Shown one piece after another: positions 57,496 to 64,000 of a stretch of 64,000 bases of DNA. The stretch comes from Aquilonibacter sp963820185 (GTDB taxonomy: Bacteria; Vulcanimicrobiota; Vulcanimicrobiia; Vulcanimicrobiales; Vulcanimicrobiaceae): positions 186,001 through 250,000 of the forward strand of contig CAWFYV010000004.1 of NCBI GenBank assembly GCA_963820185.1, given 5' to 3'. Positions within the stretch are counted from its first letter, which is position 1, and each line of letters begins with the position of its first letter. Position numbers and translations under genes: made by a program. Below the pieces are notes generated by a model that ran no database searches, was not told where the DNA came from, and saw nothing but the letters and a program-made list of their open reading frames with translations.

Positions 57496-58974
57496 TTAGC
57501 GACGAAGATTTATCCAGATGGTCTTCTTATCGGTGTAGTTGTCCAGAGCAGTCTCTCCAAGGTCGCGACCCATCCCCGAGTCACCTCCCAAACCGCCCCA
57601 CGGCAGGCGCGTGTCGCTCTGCCCATACGTGTTCACCCACACGGTTCCCGCGTGCAGGCGTTGCGCCATGATGTGCGCGCGAGCGATGTCTTTCGTCCAT
57701 ACGCCCGCCGCAAGGCTAAAGTCTGATTCGTTGGCGATGCGCACGGCATCATCTTCATCTTTGAAGCGAATGACGGCGGCTACCGGTCCGAAGATCTCTT
57801 CGCGTGCGATCTTCATTGAGTTGTCGACCTCGGTAAAGACCGTCGGTTCGAGGAAGTAGCCTTTCGACCCGATGCGTTCGCCACCGGATTTGAGCGTCGC
57901 CCCTTCGGACTTGCCGCTCTCGATGTAGTCCATGATCGAATTCATCTGCTTCTTAGAGATGACCGGGCCCATATAGGTGCTCTCGTCCTGCGGATCGCCG
58001 ACTTTTAGTGTCTTCGAACGCGAGACCATCTTGTCGCAGAACTCATCGTACATATCCTGCTGCACGAGTACGCGCGACCCGGCCGAGCACACCTGCCCGC
58101 TGTTGAAGAAAATGCCCGCCGACGAGCCTTTGACCGCCGCATCGATGTCGGCATCGTCGAAGATTAGGTTGGGCGACTTACCGCCGAGTTCGAGCGTCAA
58201 GCGCGTGACGAACGGCGCGGCATTTTCCATGATCAACTTGCCGACGGCGGGCGAGCCTGTAAACGAGATCTTGTCGACGTCGGGATTGCGCACGAGCGCC
58301 ATGCCCGCGCTCGATCCCGGACCCGGAATGATATTGAGCACGCCGGGCGGTACGCCGGCCTCGAGCGCGAGCTCACCGAGTAAAAGCGCGGTGAGCGGTG
58401 TCTCGGTCGCCGGCTTCATGACAATCGTGCACCCGCACGCGAGCGCCGGAGCAATCTTCCACATCGAATTCATCAACGGGAAATTCCACGGCACGATGGC
58501 GCCGACGACACCCACGGGTACACGCGCGATGTAGGTAAGCGCGTCGGGACGTACGGGTACGACGTCGCCGGTGATCTTATCCGGCCACCCGGCGTAGTAT
58601 TCGATACAATCGAGCATCGCGGGATAGTCTTGACGGCGCACCGAGCTGATCGGCTTGCCGCCGTCGAGCGATTCGAGCGCGACGATCTCGTCTTGGCGCT
58701 CGCGGATCAACGCCGCAAACTTCACCATGATGCGCGCGCGTTCGGACGCGCGTATCTTGCCCCACGGTCCCTCTTCGAGTGCTTTGCGTGCGGCCTTTAC
58801 CGCAAGCGCCGCATCGCCGGCGTCGGCCTGCGCCACGTCGGCGATGACGTCTTCGGTCGCAGGATTGTGGGTTGCAAATGTCTTGCCGGAAATCGCGTCG
58901 ACCCACTTGCCGTCGATCAGCAGTTTGGTCTGCGGAATCCGAATCAGTGCACTCGGCGTCACTGCCATAGCCAT
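57496..58974 (-). CDS. NAD(P)+-dependent aldehyde dehydrogenase
   Basis: The 492-residue enzyme has the Rossmann region VGAIVPWNFPLMNSMWKIAPALACGCTIVMKPATETPLTALLLGELA, the general base Glu in VTRLTLELGGKSPNLIF and the catalytic Cys in FFNSGQVCSAGSRVLVQ, all intact, so it oxidises an aldehyde to an acid. It is between the CoA-transferase and the OFA transporter. An aldehyde dehydrogenase is not needed for oxalate degradation by the oxalyl-CoA route. It would fit removal of an aldehyde released by a 2-hydroxyacyl-CoA lyase, or glyoxylate. The substrate is inferred only. Confidence 0.9.
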   Translation of the reverse strand: MAMAVTPSALIRIPQTKLLIDGKWVDAISGKTFATHNPATEDVIADVAQADAGDAALAVKAARKALEEGPWGKIRASERARIMVKFAALIRERQDEIVALESLDGGKPISSVRRQDYPAMLDCIEYYAGWPDKITGDVVPVRPDALTYIARVPVGVVGAIVPWNFPLMNSMWKIAPALACGCTIVMKPATETPLTALLLGELALEAGVPPGVLNIIPGPGSSAGMALVRNPDVDKISFTGSPAVGKLIMENAAPFVTRLTLELGGKSPNLIFDDADIDAAVKGSSAGIFFNSGQVCSAGSRVLVQQDMYDEFCDKMVSRSKTLKVGDPQDESTYMGPVISKKQMNSIMDYIESGKSEGATLKSGGERIGSKGYFLEPTVFTEVDNSMKIAREEIFGPVAAVIRFKDEDDAVRIANESDFSLAAGVWTKDIARAHIMAQRLHAGTVWVNTYGQSDTRLPWGGLGGDSGMGRDLGETALDNYTDKKTIWINLRR

Positions 58975-58977
58975 GAT

Positions 58978-60228
58978 TTAAATAACCCCTTCCGTACGTA
59001 AGCTTGCAATCTGCGCAGCATCGTAGCCCATAAGTTCTTTCAAGAGTTCTTCGTTGTGCTCGCCTAGGAGTGGCGCGCGCCGGTATTCGACCGGCGAATC
59101 GGAAAGGCTGAGCGGACAGCCCACGGTGTAGTAGGTTCCGCGCTGCGGATGCTCAATCGTGGCGATCATGCCGCGAGTCCGCAGCGCCTCGTCTTCGAGC
59201 AATTCCTTCATCGCCAAGACCGGCCCGCATGGAATGTCGTGCGCGTTGCAACGCTCCAGCACTTCATATTTCGAGTATTTTTTCGTCCAGCTCTCGATGA
59301 TTCCAAAAACCTCGTCGAGAATTGGTACGCGCGCTTCGGGCGTCGCGTATTTCGGATCCGTGATCAGCTCGGGACGGCCCATCTCCCTGCAGAGTGGCTC
59401 CCAGACCTGCGGTTGAATGATCAGATACACGTAGTCGTTAGGACCACCGGGCGCGCAGCGCAGCGCCGAACCCGGGTGGCCGCCGCCCGAGGCGTTCCCC
59501 GACCGTGGAACGACGCCGTTGAACGTGCGATTGGGATATTCGCGCAGCGGACCGCGCGACAAGCGTTGTTGATCACGCATCTTCACGCGGCAAAGATTGA
59601 GCACCGAGTCCTGCATCGTGCACATCACGCGTTGGCCTTCGCCAGTATGCACGTCACGCTGGTAGAGCGCAGCAAGGATCGCCGCAACCGAGTGGATGCC
59701 GGTGCCCGAATCGCCGATCTGCGCGCCCGTAACGAGCGGCGGTCCATCTTCCATCCCTGTCGTGCTCATCGATCCGCCCATCGCCTGCGCGACTGGTTCG
59801 TAGGCTTTGGCATCGGCAAATTGCCCGGGACCAAAGCCTTTGATCGACGCGTAGACCATCCGCGGGTTCAGCTCGTGGATCTTCTCCCACGGAAACCCTT
59901 GACGATCGAGGACGCCCGGGCCGAAGTTCTCGACCAGCACGTCGCAGGTTTCAACCAGTTTGGTAAAGATCGCCTTTCCCTGCGGCGTTTTGGTATTGAG
60001 CGTCAACGAGCGCTTGTTGCCGTTGAGCATCGCAAAATAGAGGCTGTCAACGTCGGGGATGTCACGCAATTGCTGTCGTGTGATATCGCCGCGACCGGGA
60101 AGCTCGACTTTAATGACATCGGCGCCGAGCCACGCAAGAATCTGCGTACACGAAGGGCCCGACTGGACATGCGTCATGTCCAGTATGCGAACGCCGTCGA
60201 GTGCCTGTTTTGTTTTTTGTTCGATCAT
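58978..60228 (-). CDS. frc: Formyl-CoA transferase (class III CoA-transferase, Frc-like)
   Basis: Frc moves CoA from formyl-CoA to an acceptor carboxylate. The 416-residue protein has the class III hallmark nucleophile Asp173 in TGAQIGDSGTGIHS and the glycine-rich loop ASGGGHPG that covers the active site in formyl-CoA transferases. It also has FVGFGPGQFADA-type and MQDSVLNLCRVKMRDQQRL segments. Close similarity to O. formigenes Frc is recalled, not computed. The ATG at 60226-60228 overlaps the ThDP enzyme stop as ATGA, so the two are coupled. Confidence 0.9.
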   Translation of the reverse strand: MIEQKTKQALDGVRILDMTHVQSGPSCTQILAWLGADVIKVELPGRGDITRQQLRDIPDVDSLYFAMLNGNKRSLTLNTKTPQGKAIFTKLVETCDVLVENFGPGVLDRQGFPWEKIHELNPRMVYASIKGFGPGQFADAKAYEPVAQAMGGSMSTTGMEDGPPLVTGAQIGDSGTGIHSVAAILAALYQRDVHTGEGQRVMCTMQDSVLNLCRVKMRDQQRLSRGPLREYPNRTFNGVVPRSGNASGGGHPGSALRCAPGGPNDYVYLIIQPQVWEPLCREMGRPELITDPKYATPEARVPILDEVFGIIESWTKKYSKYEVLERCNAHDIPCGPVLAMKELLEDEALRTRGMIATIEHPQRGTYYTVGCPLSLSDSPVEYRRAPLLGEHNEELLKELMGYDAAQIASLRTEGVI

Positions 60229-61940
60229 TTATACATCGTTTGATTTTCAGTGCCGGGTGCATAGGCATCCGGATCGAGCCAGACGTTGATCACGGCGCAC
60301 GTGCCGGCCTCGCGCGCGCGCTCGAGCGCTGGGCGAATCTGGCCCGGTTCGCGCACCGCCTCGCCGTAGAAGCCAAGCATGTCGGCGAACTTCTCGAAGT
60401 CAACGTCGCCCAGGTAGTTGCCCACGTCGCCACGCTCTTTGCCGTACTTCTGAATCTGGCCGCAGCGAATTTGATTCATGTAACTGTTGTTGCCGACGAT
60501 CGCGATATACGGCGTGCCAAAACGCACGGCGGTTTGCATATCGAACGCAGTCATCGCGAACGAGCCGTCGCCAAAGAGCGCGACGACTTCGCGACTCGGG
60601 TGCGCGAGCTTCGCGGCCATCGCAAAGCCGGTACCGACGCCCAAAGAACCCAGCGGACCGGGGTCCATCCAGAGTCCCGGCGCCTTCGGCCGCACGACGT
60701 TACCTGCGAAGGTCACGACGTCACCGCCGTCCCCGACGAAGATCGAGTTATCGGTAAGGAAATTGTCGATCTCATAGGCCAGGCGATACGGGTGAATCGG
60801 GCGCGCGTCGCTGCGCAACTTCGGCAAGCGCGCTTCGACCGCCGCGGTTTCTTTTGCGCGCAGTTGCGCGACCCATGCGTTGCGCGCTTGCGCCGCAGCC
60901 TTGTTGCCGCCTGCCGCACGCGTCACCGCCGCGAGTATCACCCCCACGTCGCCGATGAGACCGAGATCGACGTCGCGATTGCGGCCGACGGTTGCATACG
61001 ACATGTCGATCTGCACGACGGTCTTGGCTTTAAGGCTCTTGCCGTAACGAAGACGGAAATCGAACGGTGTGCCGACGACGACGATCACGTCGGCGGCTTC
61101 GAACGCATCGCGACGCGTGAGTTGGAAATTGAGGGGATGATCGGGCGGCAACGTGCCGCGTCCGGCACCATTCATATACGCCGGGATGTTCAACTTCTCG
61201 ACGAACTCGCGCGCGACGTCGGTCGCACGACAGGTCCAGACTTGCTGCCCGAGCAGTACGCACGGATTCGTCGACGACGACAGAATGTCGGCGAGACGTT
61301 GAATGTCGTTCGGATCGCCCAAGCTCTTTGTCGATGCACGGTAGTGGCCGGCTTCCGGAATCACGGCTTTACCTAGGTCGATCTCATGATCGAGTACCGA
61401 GCGCGGAATCTCGAGATAGACGGGGCCAAACGAACCGTTGAATGCTTCGCGGGCGGCCATCGTCACGAAATCCGCAACGCGTAACGTCGTGGGCACGCTC
61501 GTGGCGAACTTCGTGATCGGTCGCAACATGTCGACATGCGGCAAATCTTGCAAGCCGCCCATGCGATGCTGCGAAAGCCCGGCTTGCCCGCCGATTAGCA
61601 GCATCGGACTCTCGGCACGAAATGCATTGGCAACGCCGGTCATTGCATTGGTCGTCCCGGGGCCGGCGGTAACAACCGCGCACCCCAAATTTCCGGTCAT
61701 GCGCGCATAGCCGTCGGCGGCGTGTGCGGCAACCTGCTCGTGGCGCACGTCGACGATCTTGATACCTTCATCGATGCAGCCGTCGTAGATGTCGATGATA
61801 TGACCGCCACACAACGTGAAGATCGTATCGACGCCCTCCGCCTTCAGCGCTTTTGCGACGAGATGGCCGCCGGAAATTTTCTTCACGGGGACCGCGCCGT
61901 TGACTTCGAGTGCTTCCGTGCTAACCGTGTTAGATGTCAT
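60225..61940 (-). CDS. ThDP-dependent 2-hydroxyacyl-CoA lyase / oxalyl-CoA decarboxylase family enzyme
   Basis: The 571-residue enzyme has the catalytic Glu68 (VDVRHEQVAAHAADGYAR) and the GDG...NN ThDP site (ALFGDGSFAMTAFD ... IVGNNSYMNQ). It belongs to the Oxc/HACL branch. The oxalyl-CoA decarboxylase Tyr-Glu pair is replaced (QDLPHVD at about 131-137), and the C-terminus is PGTENQTMYK, with no Ser-Gly-Arg. These favour a 2-hydroxyacyl-CoA lyase that yields an aldehyde or ketone plus formyl-CoA. Recall of similar actinobacterial lyases supports this but is unverified. It overlaps frc. Family secure, substrate uncertain. Confidence 0.78.
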   Translation of the reverse strand: MTSNTVSTEALEVNGAVPVKKISGGHLVAKALKAEGVDTIFTLCGGHIIDIYDGCIDEGIKIVDVRHEQVAAHAADGYARMTGNLGCAVVTAGPGTTNAMTGVANAFRAESPMLLIGGQAGLSQHRMGGLQDLPHVDMLRPITKFATSVPTTLRVADFVTMAAREAFNGSFGPVYLEIPRSVLDHEIDLGKAVIPEAGHYRASTKSLGDPNDIQRLADILSSSTNPCVLLGQQVWTCRATDVAREFVEKLNIPAYMNGAGRGTLPPDHPLNFQLTRRDAFEAADVIVVVGTPFDFRLRYGKSLKAKTVVQIDMSYATVGRNRDVDLGLIGDVGVILAAVTRAAGGNKAAAQARNAWVAQLRAKETAAVEARLPKLRSDARPIHPYRLAYEIDNFLTDNSIFVGDGGDVVTFAGNVVRPKAPGLWMDPGPLGSLGVGTGFAMAAKLAHPSREVVALFGDGSFAMTAFDMQTAVRFGTPYIAIVGNNSYMNQIRCGQIQKYGKERGDVGNYLGDVDFEKFADMLGFYGEAVREPGQIRPALERAREAGTCAVINVWLDPDAYAPGTENQTMYK

Positions 61941-62610
61941 GTACGTGCTCCGCTACGTGTGCTGCTAAACCTAGTGCGTGTTCGCGAACGAGGCGCTCGG
62001 CGAGCTCCGCGTCGCGCGCGACGAGTGCTTCGATAATGTGACTGTGATCGACCATCGAGCGCTCGAACCGGTGATCTTCGGCGATTGTGCGATGGCGGAT
62101 CGAACGTACGTGAATCATCAGCGTCTCCGCCATCCTCGCGAGCGTGGAAGAACGCGCGAGCTCGATTATGCGGCCGTGGAACGCCAAGTTGGCATCAGAA
62201 TATTCGTCGAGCTTCGTGGCGAGCTCACCATTTTCGAATGTCGAAAAAATCGTACGCAACGATGCGATTTCGTCGTCGCTTGCGCGCTCGGCGACCAGCC
62301 GTGCCGCCATGCTTTCGAGGGCAGCCCAGACCTTGATGATCTCGACGAGTTCCTCGCGGCTCTTCCGCAAGATAAAGTAGCCACGGCGTGGCACGCTCTC
62401 GACGATACCTTCGTGTTCGAGGCGGGCGAGCGCGTCGCGGATCGGCGTGCGGCTCACGCCCAGGCGTTTAGCAAGGTCGCGCTCGTCTAAGCGGAGATCC
62501 TGGTCGGCGCGCTCGTAGATGTTCATCTCGAGCAGCGCGGCGTGCAGCGCGGCATACGCGCGATGCGCGAAGCTTGCCTCGGATTCGAGCCGCACTAGAC
62601 CTAATGCCAT
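61930..62610 (-). CDS. GntR/FadR-family (FCD) transcriptional regulator
   Basis: The 226-residue regulator starts MALGLVRLESEASFAHRAY (ATG 62608-62610; GGAGGG eight bases upstream). It has the winged HTH (LRLDERDLAKRLGVSRTPIRDALARLEHEGIVESVPRRGYFIL) and a C-terminal FCD domain with ligand-binding His/Asp residues (SDANLAFHGRIIELARSS, HSHIIEALVARDAELAERL). The stop overlaps the ThDP enzyme start by 11 bases. It is the first gene of the operon and probably senses the pathway acid. An upstream extension of the frame is rejected. Confidence 0.92.
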   Translation of the reverse strand: MALGLVRLESEASFAHRAYAALHAALLEMNIYERADQDLRLDERDLAKRLGVSRTPIRDALARLEHEGIVESVPRRGYFILRKSREELVEIIKVWAALESMAARLVAERASDDEIASLRTIFSTFENGELATKLDEYSDANLAFHGRIIELARSSTLARMAETLMIHVRSIRHRTIAEDHRFERSMVDHSHIIEALVARDAELAERLVREHALGLAAHVAEHVHDI

Positions 62611-62649
62611 TGCCCATACCCTCCTGCGGGGAGGGTGGGATATGGTATC

Positions 62650-62659
62650 TGGTATACCA
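62650..62659. promoter_or_regulatory. FadR-type operator TGGTATACCA
   Basis: The 10-bp perfect palindrome TGGTATACCA fits the GntR/FCD operator pattern (TGGTNNNACCA-like). It overlaps the predicted -10 box, and a partial second half-site (TGGTAT) lies next to it at 62643-62648. It should allow autorepression of the gntR operon. Confidence 0.8.
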
Positions 62660-62679
62660 ACCCCTGCATGGCCCGCCAA
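62651..62679 (-). promoter_or_regulatory. Sigma-70-like promoter of the gntR-lyase operon
   Basis: Minus-strand -35 TTGGCG (62679-62674), 17-base spacer, -10 TATACC (62656-62651), four of six matches each. The operator covers the -10. It lies about 40 bases upstream of the gntR ATG. Confidence 0.6.
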
Positions 62680-62699
62680 GCCCTTTACAAATAGGGGCG

Positions 62700-63590
62700 C
62701 TACAAATCCTCGAGCTCTTCCAGCGTCTTGGGCCAATCGGCTTTGAGCAGCCGCGAAAGGCTGCGATCGGCGAGGAGCTTCCCGCCGGTTTGACAGCGGG
62801 CGCAATAGTTCGTTTCGTTGTCGGCGTAGCGAATGCGCTGCACCGGCGCGCCACAGCGTGGACAAGGCTTCCCGTACTTCCCGTGCACGGCCATCTCGGA
62901 ACGAAACGCGGTTACCCCTTCGGGGAACGCATCGCCCGCTTCGGTTTGCAACCGATCGATCCACCATCGTAAGGTCTCGCGCGTGGCAGCAAAGAGCGTC
63001 TCCCACTCGGCGGGATGTAGCTTGTGCGTGAGCATGATCGGCGAGAGCTTTGCTGCGTGCAAAATTTCATCGGAATACGCGTTGCCAATGCCGTCGACGA
63101 TGTGCGGGTCCGTGAGCGCGCGCTTGAGCGTGCGGTTTTGCTCGCGCAGCGCCGTGCGAAATTCACCCAGATCGCTTGCAAAAACATCGATGCCGCCCGG
63201 GTTGAGCTGGGCAACTGCCGCCTCGCCGCGAACGACGTTCAAGGATGCGCGGTGTTTGGACCCGGCTTCAGTGAGCACGAGCGAACCGCTCGGAAAATCG
63301 AATGCGGCAAGCATGTTGCGCCCGCGTATCGGTGCTCCGACTCCGCGCCAATGGAGGCGTCCCGCGATCATCAAGTGCAGTACGAGCCACAGGTCGCCTT
63401 CGAGCCCGATCGCGATGCGTTTGCCGATACGTCGCAGCTCCGAAACCGTGCGTCCGGACACATCACCGAGCGGTGGTTCCGTCGTGCGCAGCAGAAACGG
63501 ACTTCCGATGCGCACGCCCTCGAGCGGCTGCCCAACGATGCGCGGCTCGAGCGCGTGAATGTAGGCGCTGATATCCGGAAGTTCAGGCAC
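62700..63590 (-). CDS. mutM: Formamidopyrimidine/8-oxoguanine DNA glycosylase family (Fpg/Nei)
   Basis: The enzyme removes oxidised bases and cleaves the backbone. The protein starts with GTG (63588-63590) giving the catalytic N-terminus M-P-E-L-P (Pro2, Glu3), has the H2TH region DPHIVDGIGNAYSDEILHAAKLSP and the zinc finger CPRCGAPVQRIRYADNETNYCARCQ with four Cys. The finger loop differs from the usual GRTTHYC, so Nei-like preference is possible. About 296 residues. The start overlaps the malonyltransferase stop by eight bases. Confidence 0.9.
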   Translation of the reverse strand: MPELPDISAYIHALEPRIVGQPLEGVRIGSPFLLRTTEPPLGDVSGRTVSELRRIGKRIAIGLEGDLWLVLHLMIAGRLHWRGVGAPIRGRNMLAAFDFPSGSLVLTEAGSKHRASLNVVRGEAAVAQLNPGGIDVFASDLGEFRTALREQNRTLKRALTDPHIVDGIGNAYSDEILHAAKLSPIMLTHKLHPAEWETLFAATRETLRWWIDRLQTEAGDAFPEGVTAFRSEMAVHGKYGKPCPRCGAPVQRIRYADNETNYCARCQTGGKLLADRSLSRLLKADWPKTLEELEDL

Positions 63591-64000
63591 GAGCGACGCG
63601 CGCCGCAACCGCCCGCGCGCCGGCGTCGTCGAATGCGATCGCGCGCACCTGCGGGAACGCCTGCTGCGCGAGATCGGTGAGCACGTGTCCAGGAATCGTC
63701 TCGACCAGGATGCGTGCACCCATCTCGACGAGCATCGTCGAGGCGTCGTGCCATCGCACCTCATGCGCAACGCCCGCTGCAAGATCTTCGCGCAACGCGC
63801 GCGCATCGCGGATCACGCGAGGTCCGACACTGCCCACGTATGTGACGGATGGATCGCGCAGCACAACCGGCGCGAGCACCTCTTCGAGCCGCGTTTGCAC
63901 CGGCGCAAGCAACGGACAGTGCGACGGCACGGCAACGTCGAGCCGGTCGGCGCGGCGCGCACCGGCAGCGCTCCCCGCGTCGAGTGCGCGGCCGACCGCC
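63583..64000 (-). CDS. fabD: Malonyl-CoA:ACP transacylase family, C-terminal part (5' end outside window)
   Basis: About 138 residues are visible, up to the window edge: AVGRALDAG, then ADRLDVAVPSHCPLLAPVQTRLEEVLAPV, a block that matches the His-containing active-site region of FabD/MdcH (SHCPL), and the C-terminal region EVRWHDASTMLVEMGARILVETIPGHVLTDL. The N-terminal Ser motif (GHSLG) lies outside. It could be the malonate-decarboxylase transacylase MdcH rather than FabD. Neighbours do not decide. Its stop overlaps the mutM start. Confidence 0.75.
   Translation of the reverse strand, partial: AVGRALDAGSAAGARRADRLDVAVPSHCPLLAPVQTRLEEVLAPVVLRDPSVTYVGSVGPRVIRDARALREDLAAGVAHEVRWHDASTMLVEMGARILVETIPGHVLTDLAQQAFPQVRAIAFDDAGARAVAARVARA

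Noticed and set aside
60201..61376. 391-codon plus-strand ORF antisense to the ThDP enzyme
   Set aside because: The minus strand has clear ThDP motifs; the plus ORF has none.
60225..61940. Confident annotation as oxalyl-CoA decarboxylase (oxc)
   Set aside because: Conserved Oxc active-site residues are replaced, so the specific name was not used.
1..64000. tRNA, rRNA, CRISPR, insertion sequence or prophage
   Set aside because: No cloverleaf, 16S/23S core, spaced direct-repeat array, transposase or integrase was seen on reading both strands.

Overview
The window is high-GC, gene-dense bacterial chromosome, dominated by the motility genes of a flagellated, probably Gram-negative-type (diderm) organism. 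The flagellar clusters mix features common in Firmicutes (FlbD, a TIGR02530-type protein, a FliK-like/FhlB pair, a WhiG/FliA-type sigma factor followed by a small Gln/Ala-rich protein, a FliY-like FliN, CheC) with an outer-membrane usher. This combination, a K+-independent H+-pyrophosphatase and the overall gene content suggest a candidate phylum such as Eremiobacterota/WPS-2. That placement is an inference, not a measurement. I saw no tRNA, rRNA, CRISPR array, insertion sequence or prophage.

Layout. 1-3.4 kb: chemotaxis operon cheY-cheC-cheA-cheW (minus strand). 3.5-7.4 kb: flhB-flhA-PilZ. 7.5-9.6 kb: a lipoprotein beta-propeller gene and a broken alpha/beta-hydrolase gene, which separate flhBA from fliR. 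9.6-20.3 kb: one long minus-strand operon fliK-flgD-TIGR02530-flgE-flbD-motA-motB-fliM-fliN(Y)-fliO-fliP-fliQ-fliR. 20.4-22.4 kb: trpE-trpG. 22.4-28.4 kb: fliF-fliG-fliH-fliI-fliJ-MotE-like. 28.6-36.3 kb: housekeeping and signalling genes (purA, a GH125 glycosidase, hpt, a nuclease-like gene, a two-component pair, recX-recA, ftsY). 36.3-43.5 kb: a second motility block, cheR-cheB-fliA-small protein-FliK-like-FhlB-unknown-amidohydrolase. 43.5-50.2 kb: a flavoprotein reductase, soluble pyrophosphatase, a chaperone-usher pair and membrane H+-pyrophosphatase. 50.2-54.4 kb: methyltransferase, MFS pump, two TetR regulators, a CcdC-like membrane protein and a small secreted protein. 54.4-55.6 kb: rplJ-rplL with an L10-leader attenuator. 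55.6-62.7 kb: carbonic anhydrase, then an operon of GntR regulator, ThDP-dependent acyl-CoA lyase/decarboxylase, formyl-CoA transferase, aldehyde dehydrogenase and OFA transporter. 62.7-64 kb: Fpg/MutM glycosylase and the 3' part of a malonyltransferase gene.

How it works together. The motility genes supply the export gate, C-ring, stator, hook and rod-associated assembly factors, the ATPase complex and a complete CheY/A/W/C/B/R circuit. Filament, rod and receptor genes lie outside the window. Three leaders (before cheY, fliK and fliF) carry TAAA-N15/16-GCCGA-like sequences that could be read by the sigma factor encoded at 41 kb. The fliF and fliA genes are each preceded by a tiny leader ORF with a strong Shine-Dalgarno sequence, which suggests translational coupling.

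The most interesting metabolic unit is the 56-62.6 kb operon. It would usually be called oxalate degradation. Its ThDP enzyme, however, lacks the Tyr-Glu and C-terminal Ser/Arg features of oxalyl-CoA decarboxylase and sits with an aldehyde dehydrogenase. It is better explained as a 2-hydroxyacyl-CoA lyase cycle that returns formyl-CoA to the CoA-transferase.
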